64,000 bases of DNA from Candidatus Puniceispirillum sp. (GTDB lineage: Bacteria; Pseudomonadota; Alphaproteobacteria; Puniceispirillales; Puniceispirillaceae), in the NCBI GenBank assembly GCA_028382965.1, contig JAOEUK010000001.1:469001-533000 (forward strand). Reading direction: 5' to 3'. Positions 62,439-64,000 of this stretch are shown one piece after another; the stretch's first letter is position 1, and each line of letters begins with the position of its first letter. Under the pieces are notes generated by a model. That model ran no database searches, was not told the origin of the DNA, and saw only the letters and a program-made list of their open reading frames with translations. Both the position numbers and the translations under genes were made by a program.

Positions 62439-63116
62439 TTACAGTGACCAGTCAACTGGCATGATATTATGACGAGCGAGATAATCGTTAGTTCGAGAAA
62501 AAGGCCTACTGCCATAAAAACCATTATAGACTGATAACGGTGACGGGTGTGCAGATTTAATGACCATATGCCGCTGTGGATCGATCATGACGCTTTTTAG
62601 CTGGGCTTTGCGTCCCCAAAGAATGAAGACCAAGTGTTTGCGCTCTGTGTTCAATTTAATGATGGTAGCATCAGTAAATTTTTCCCACCCTTTCCCAGCA
62701 TGGGCACCAGCTTTTCCAGCTTCAACTGTCAGGCTGCTATTCAACAGTAAAACACCTTGTCGGGCCCAAGCTTCAAGACTGCCATGTCCTGGATGCGGCA
62801 AGTCTAGATCTCTGCTCATTTCTTTGTAGATATTTTGCAATGAAGGTGGTGGCGCAAAGCCGTAGGGCACTGAAAAACTTAATCCGTGCGCTTGCCTCGG
62901 TCCATGATATGGATCCTGGCCCAAAACAACCACTTTTACTTTGTCAAAGGGTGTTAGGTTGAAGGCTGCAAAAATGTCGCTATCTGTTGGATAAATTAGT
63001 TTTCCAGCAGCTTTTTCTTCATGTAAAAATTGACTGAGATTCGCCATGTATTTAGAAGAAAATTCATCTTTAAGTCTAAGTTTCCAACTCTCTTCAACCA
63101 TCTCCTTAATCATCAT
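62439..63116 (-). CDS. ung: Uracil-DNA glycosylase
   Basis: 225 aa family 1 UDG. The catalytic water-activating motif VVVLGQDPYHGPRQAHGLSF (Asp in GQDPYH) is near residue 62, the WARQGVLLLNSSLTVE block follows, and the DNA intercalation loop SAHPSPLSVYNGF (His-Pro-Ser) is near 190. It excises uracil from DNA in base excision repair. Starts at 63116, 63113 or 63104 cannot be told apart. It lies 3.8 kb from the photolyase pair. Confidence 0.95.
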   Translation of the reverse strand: MMIKEMVEESWKLRLKDEFSSKYMANLSQFLHEEKAAGKLIYPTDSDIFAAFNLTPFDKVKVVVLGQDPYHGPRQAHGLSFSVPYGFAPPPSLQNIYKEMSRDLDLPHPGHGSLEAWARQGVLLLNSSLTVEAGKAGAHAGKGWEKFTDATIIKLNTERKHLVFILWGRKAQLKSVMIDPQRHMVIKSAHPSPLSVYNGFYGSRPFSRTNDYLARHNIMPVDWSL

Positions 63117-63203
63117 CCACCTCTAAAATAAATAGAGGATGCCATTAGTTTTTGGCTGGATTTAATTGGGCACGGTGGAAGACATTGTTTCAGAATTAGT
63201 CCT

Positions 63204-63839
63204 CTATTCAGCAGCAGCATAAATTTCATGTGAAGCAACCGTTTGGCATATCGAGAGAATTTTGTCATGTGCGTTGGCTAAAACGCTTGCCTTGTCGTTT
63301 GCAAGCCCTGTTGCGTCGACCACGTTGATTTCAGTAAACCCAATAAAAATAAGAATAAATTTTAAAAATTCACTAGCAAAATCGTCGTTAGCTCCAGCCA
63401 GGGTATGATTCGACGTCAAAAGTATAATCGCATGCTTTGGCTTTTTCGGTGACGGCTTTGTTTGAGCTGTTGCTCCATCAACGTTTTTCCGACACACCAT
63501 GTCAACCCATGCCTTGAGCGCTGCAGGAATGCTAAAATTGTATATGGGGACTGCAAGAACAATAATATCAGCACTTTCTGCTTCCGCTCCTAAAGCCTCA
63601 GATTGAGCAAGTAAGGCTCTATCTTCAGCGGATCGCGATTTAGGCGCTTCAATGCGTGCTTCACGCCATGCACTCGATACGTGTCCAACTCCTGCTGTAA
63701 GATCGCGCAGGAGGACCGTCGAGTTTGGCAGATTTTTGTGCAATTCTGATACGGTGGCGTCGGCGAGAAGGCGGCTTATTGAACCGCCGTGTCTCATACT
63801 AGAGTCTACACGTAATATAGTTTGATGGTTAACGCTCAT
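63204..63839 (-). CDS. azoR: FMN-dependent NADH-azoreductase/quinone reductase (AzoR-like)
   Basis: 211 aa flavodoxin-fold reductase from ATG 63839 (MSVNHQTILRVDSSMRHGGS); the frame extends to 63950 but the extra 37 residues are not family-like. The FMN phosphate loop is SSMRHGGSISRLLAD, and VLAVPIYNFSIPAALKAWVD near 100 and ILLTSNHTLAG near 155 complete the pattern. It reduces quinones and azo compounds by two electrons, protecting against quinone stress. The last 160 bp of the window hold no further gene. Confidence 0.87.
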   Translation of the reverse strand: MSVNHQTILRVDSSMRHGGSISRLLADATVSELHKNLPNSTVLLRDLTAGVGHVSSAWREARIEAPKSRSAEDRALLAQSEALGAEAESADIIVLAVPIYNFSIPAALKAWVDMVCRKNVDGATAQTKPSPKKPKHAIILLTSNHTLAGANDDFASEFLKFILIFIGFTEINVVDATGLANDKASVLANAHDKILSICQTVASHEIYAAAE

Positions 63840-64000
63840 AACATCCAACCTACTAGTTTCTTTTTTGGCTATTATGAGAACCAAAAAGTGATGAAATGCT
63901 GTGAGAGGGGGGAGATCTCTCACAGCATTATTATTTCTATTCTTCTGCACTTTGACAATAAAGAGCCAAATTTGAAAAATATATTTCTAATAAATAGAAA

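Noticed and set aside
1-64000. Search for tRNA, rRNA, CRISPR arrays, insertion sequences or prophage
   Set aside because: No cloverleaf-like, repeat-spacer, transposase or phage gene pattern was seen on either strand; by eye a single tRNA could still be missed.

Overview
This 64 kb window looks like chromosome of a free-living, probably marine alphaproteobacterium. It has moderate to low GC, densely packed genes, short intergenic gaps, and no prophage, insertion sequence, CRISPR array, rRNA or tRNA that I could see. The gene families (TauD/TfdA dioxygenases, CaiB/BaiF CoA-transferase, two-subunit propionyl-CoA carboxylase, K+-type membrane pyrophosphatase, an Fe-S photolyase with the same key cysteine positions as Agrobacterium PhrB, DUF4864, DUF3833) fit Alphaproteobacteria. 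A SAR116-like lineage is my guess from overall flavour and is not shown by any marker in the window.

Layout. 1-5573 (+): end of a TauD-like dioxygenase, a PaaI-type thioesterase, then MmgE/PrpD, a mesaconyl/itaconyl-CoA hydratase-like protein, a citramalyl-CoA lyase-like (CitE) protein and a CaiB/BaiF CoA-transferase. The last four have the composition of a C5-dicarboxylate (itaconate type) catabolic operon. 5682-9242: a LysR regulator divergent from a second TauD dioxygenase and a two-subunit fumarase/tartrate dehydratase (TtdAB-like). 9303-12980 (-): propionyl-CoA carboxylase. 13188-14938: hydroxypyruvate isomerase and glucokinase. 14935-15937: a DUF4396 membrane protein whose promoter has a clear CueR-type architecture, divergent from a CueR-like gene. 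16146-20679: exopolyphosphatase, PiT phosphate transporter, a degenerate Nudix protein and PPK2, forming a phosphate/polyphosphate group. 20871-21126: remnant of an OmpR-type response regulator.

21264-31981: hypothetical gene, YaiI, ArsC plus aquaporin (arsenic), TypA/BipA, PyrE, an RND adaptor and pump, and an amidase. 32307-36464: glutaryl-CoA dehydrogenase, ribulose-phosphate epimerase, glutathionyl-hydroquinone reductase and TrhO. 36700-44171: a TauABC-like ABC transporter whose permease has a very long N-terminal extension, facing an aminotransferase/FAD monooxygenase pair, then phosphate acetyltransferase. 44366-49457: HppA pyrophosphatase, dihydroorotase, DMT exporter and GST. 49551-52118: a polar amino acid ABC system split over two divergent units. 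52227-55603: a crotonase-fold protein lacking both catalytic glutamates, an acyl-CoA synthetase and an FAH-family enzyme. 55713-60770: two translationally coupled photolyases, a DUF3833 lipoprotein, a YciB-like protein and an SDR, resembling a light-stress cluster. 60888-63839: DUF4864 protein, DMT exporter, uracil-DNA glycosylase and azoreductase.

Together these describe a heterotroph that takes up and degrades small organic acids, amino or sulfonated compounds and branched or odd-chain carbon (via propionyl-CoA). It appears to store or cycle phosphate as polyphosphate and to conserve energy from pyrophosphate, and it defends against copper, arsenic, quinones and light damage. Starts were reassigned where a ribosome binding site or family alignment argued for an internal codon.
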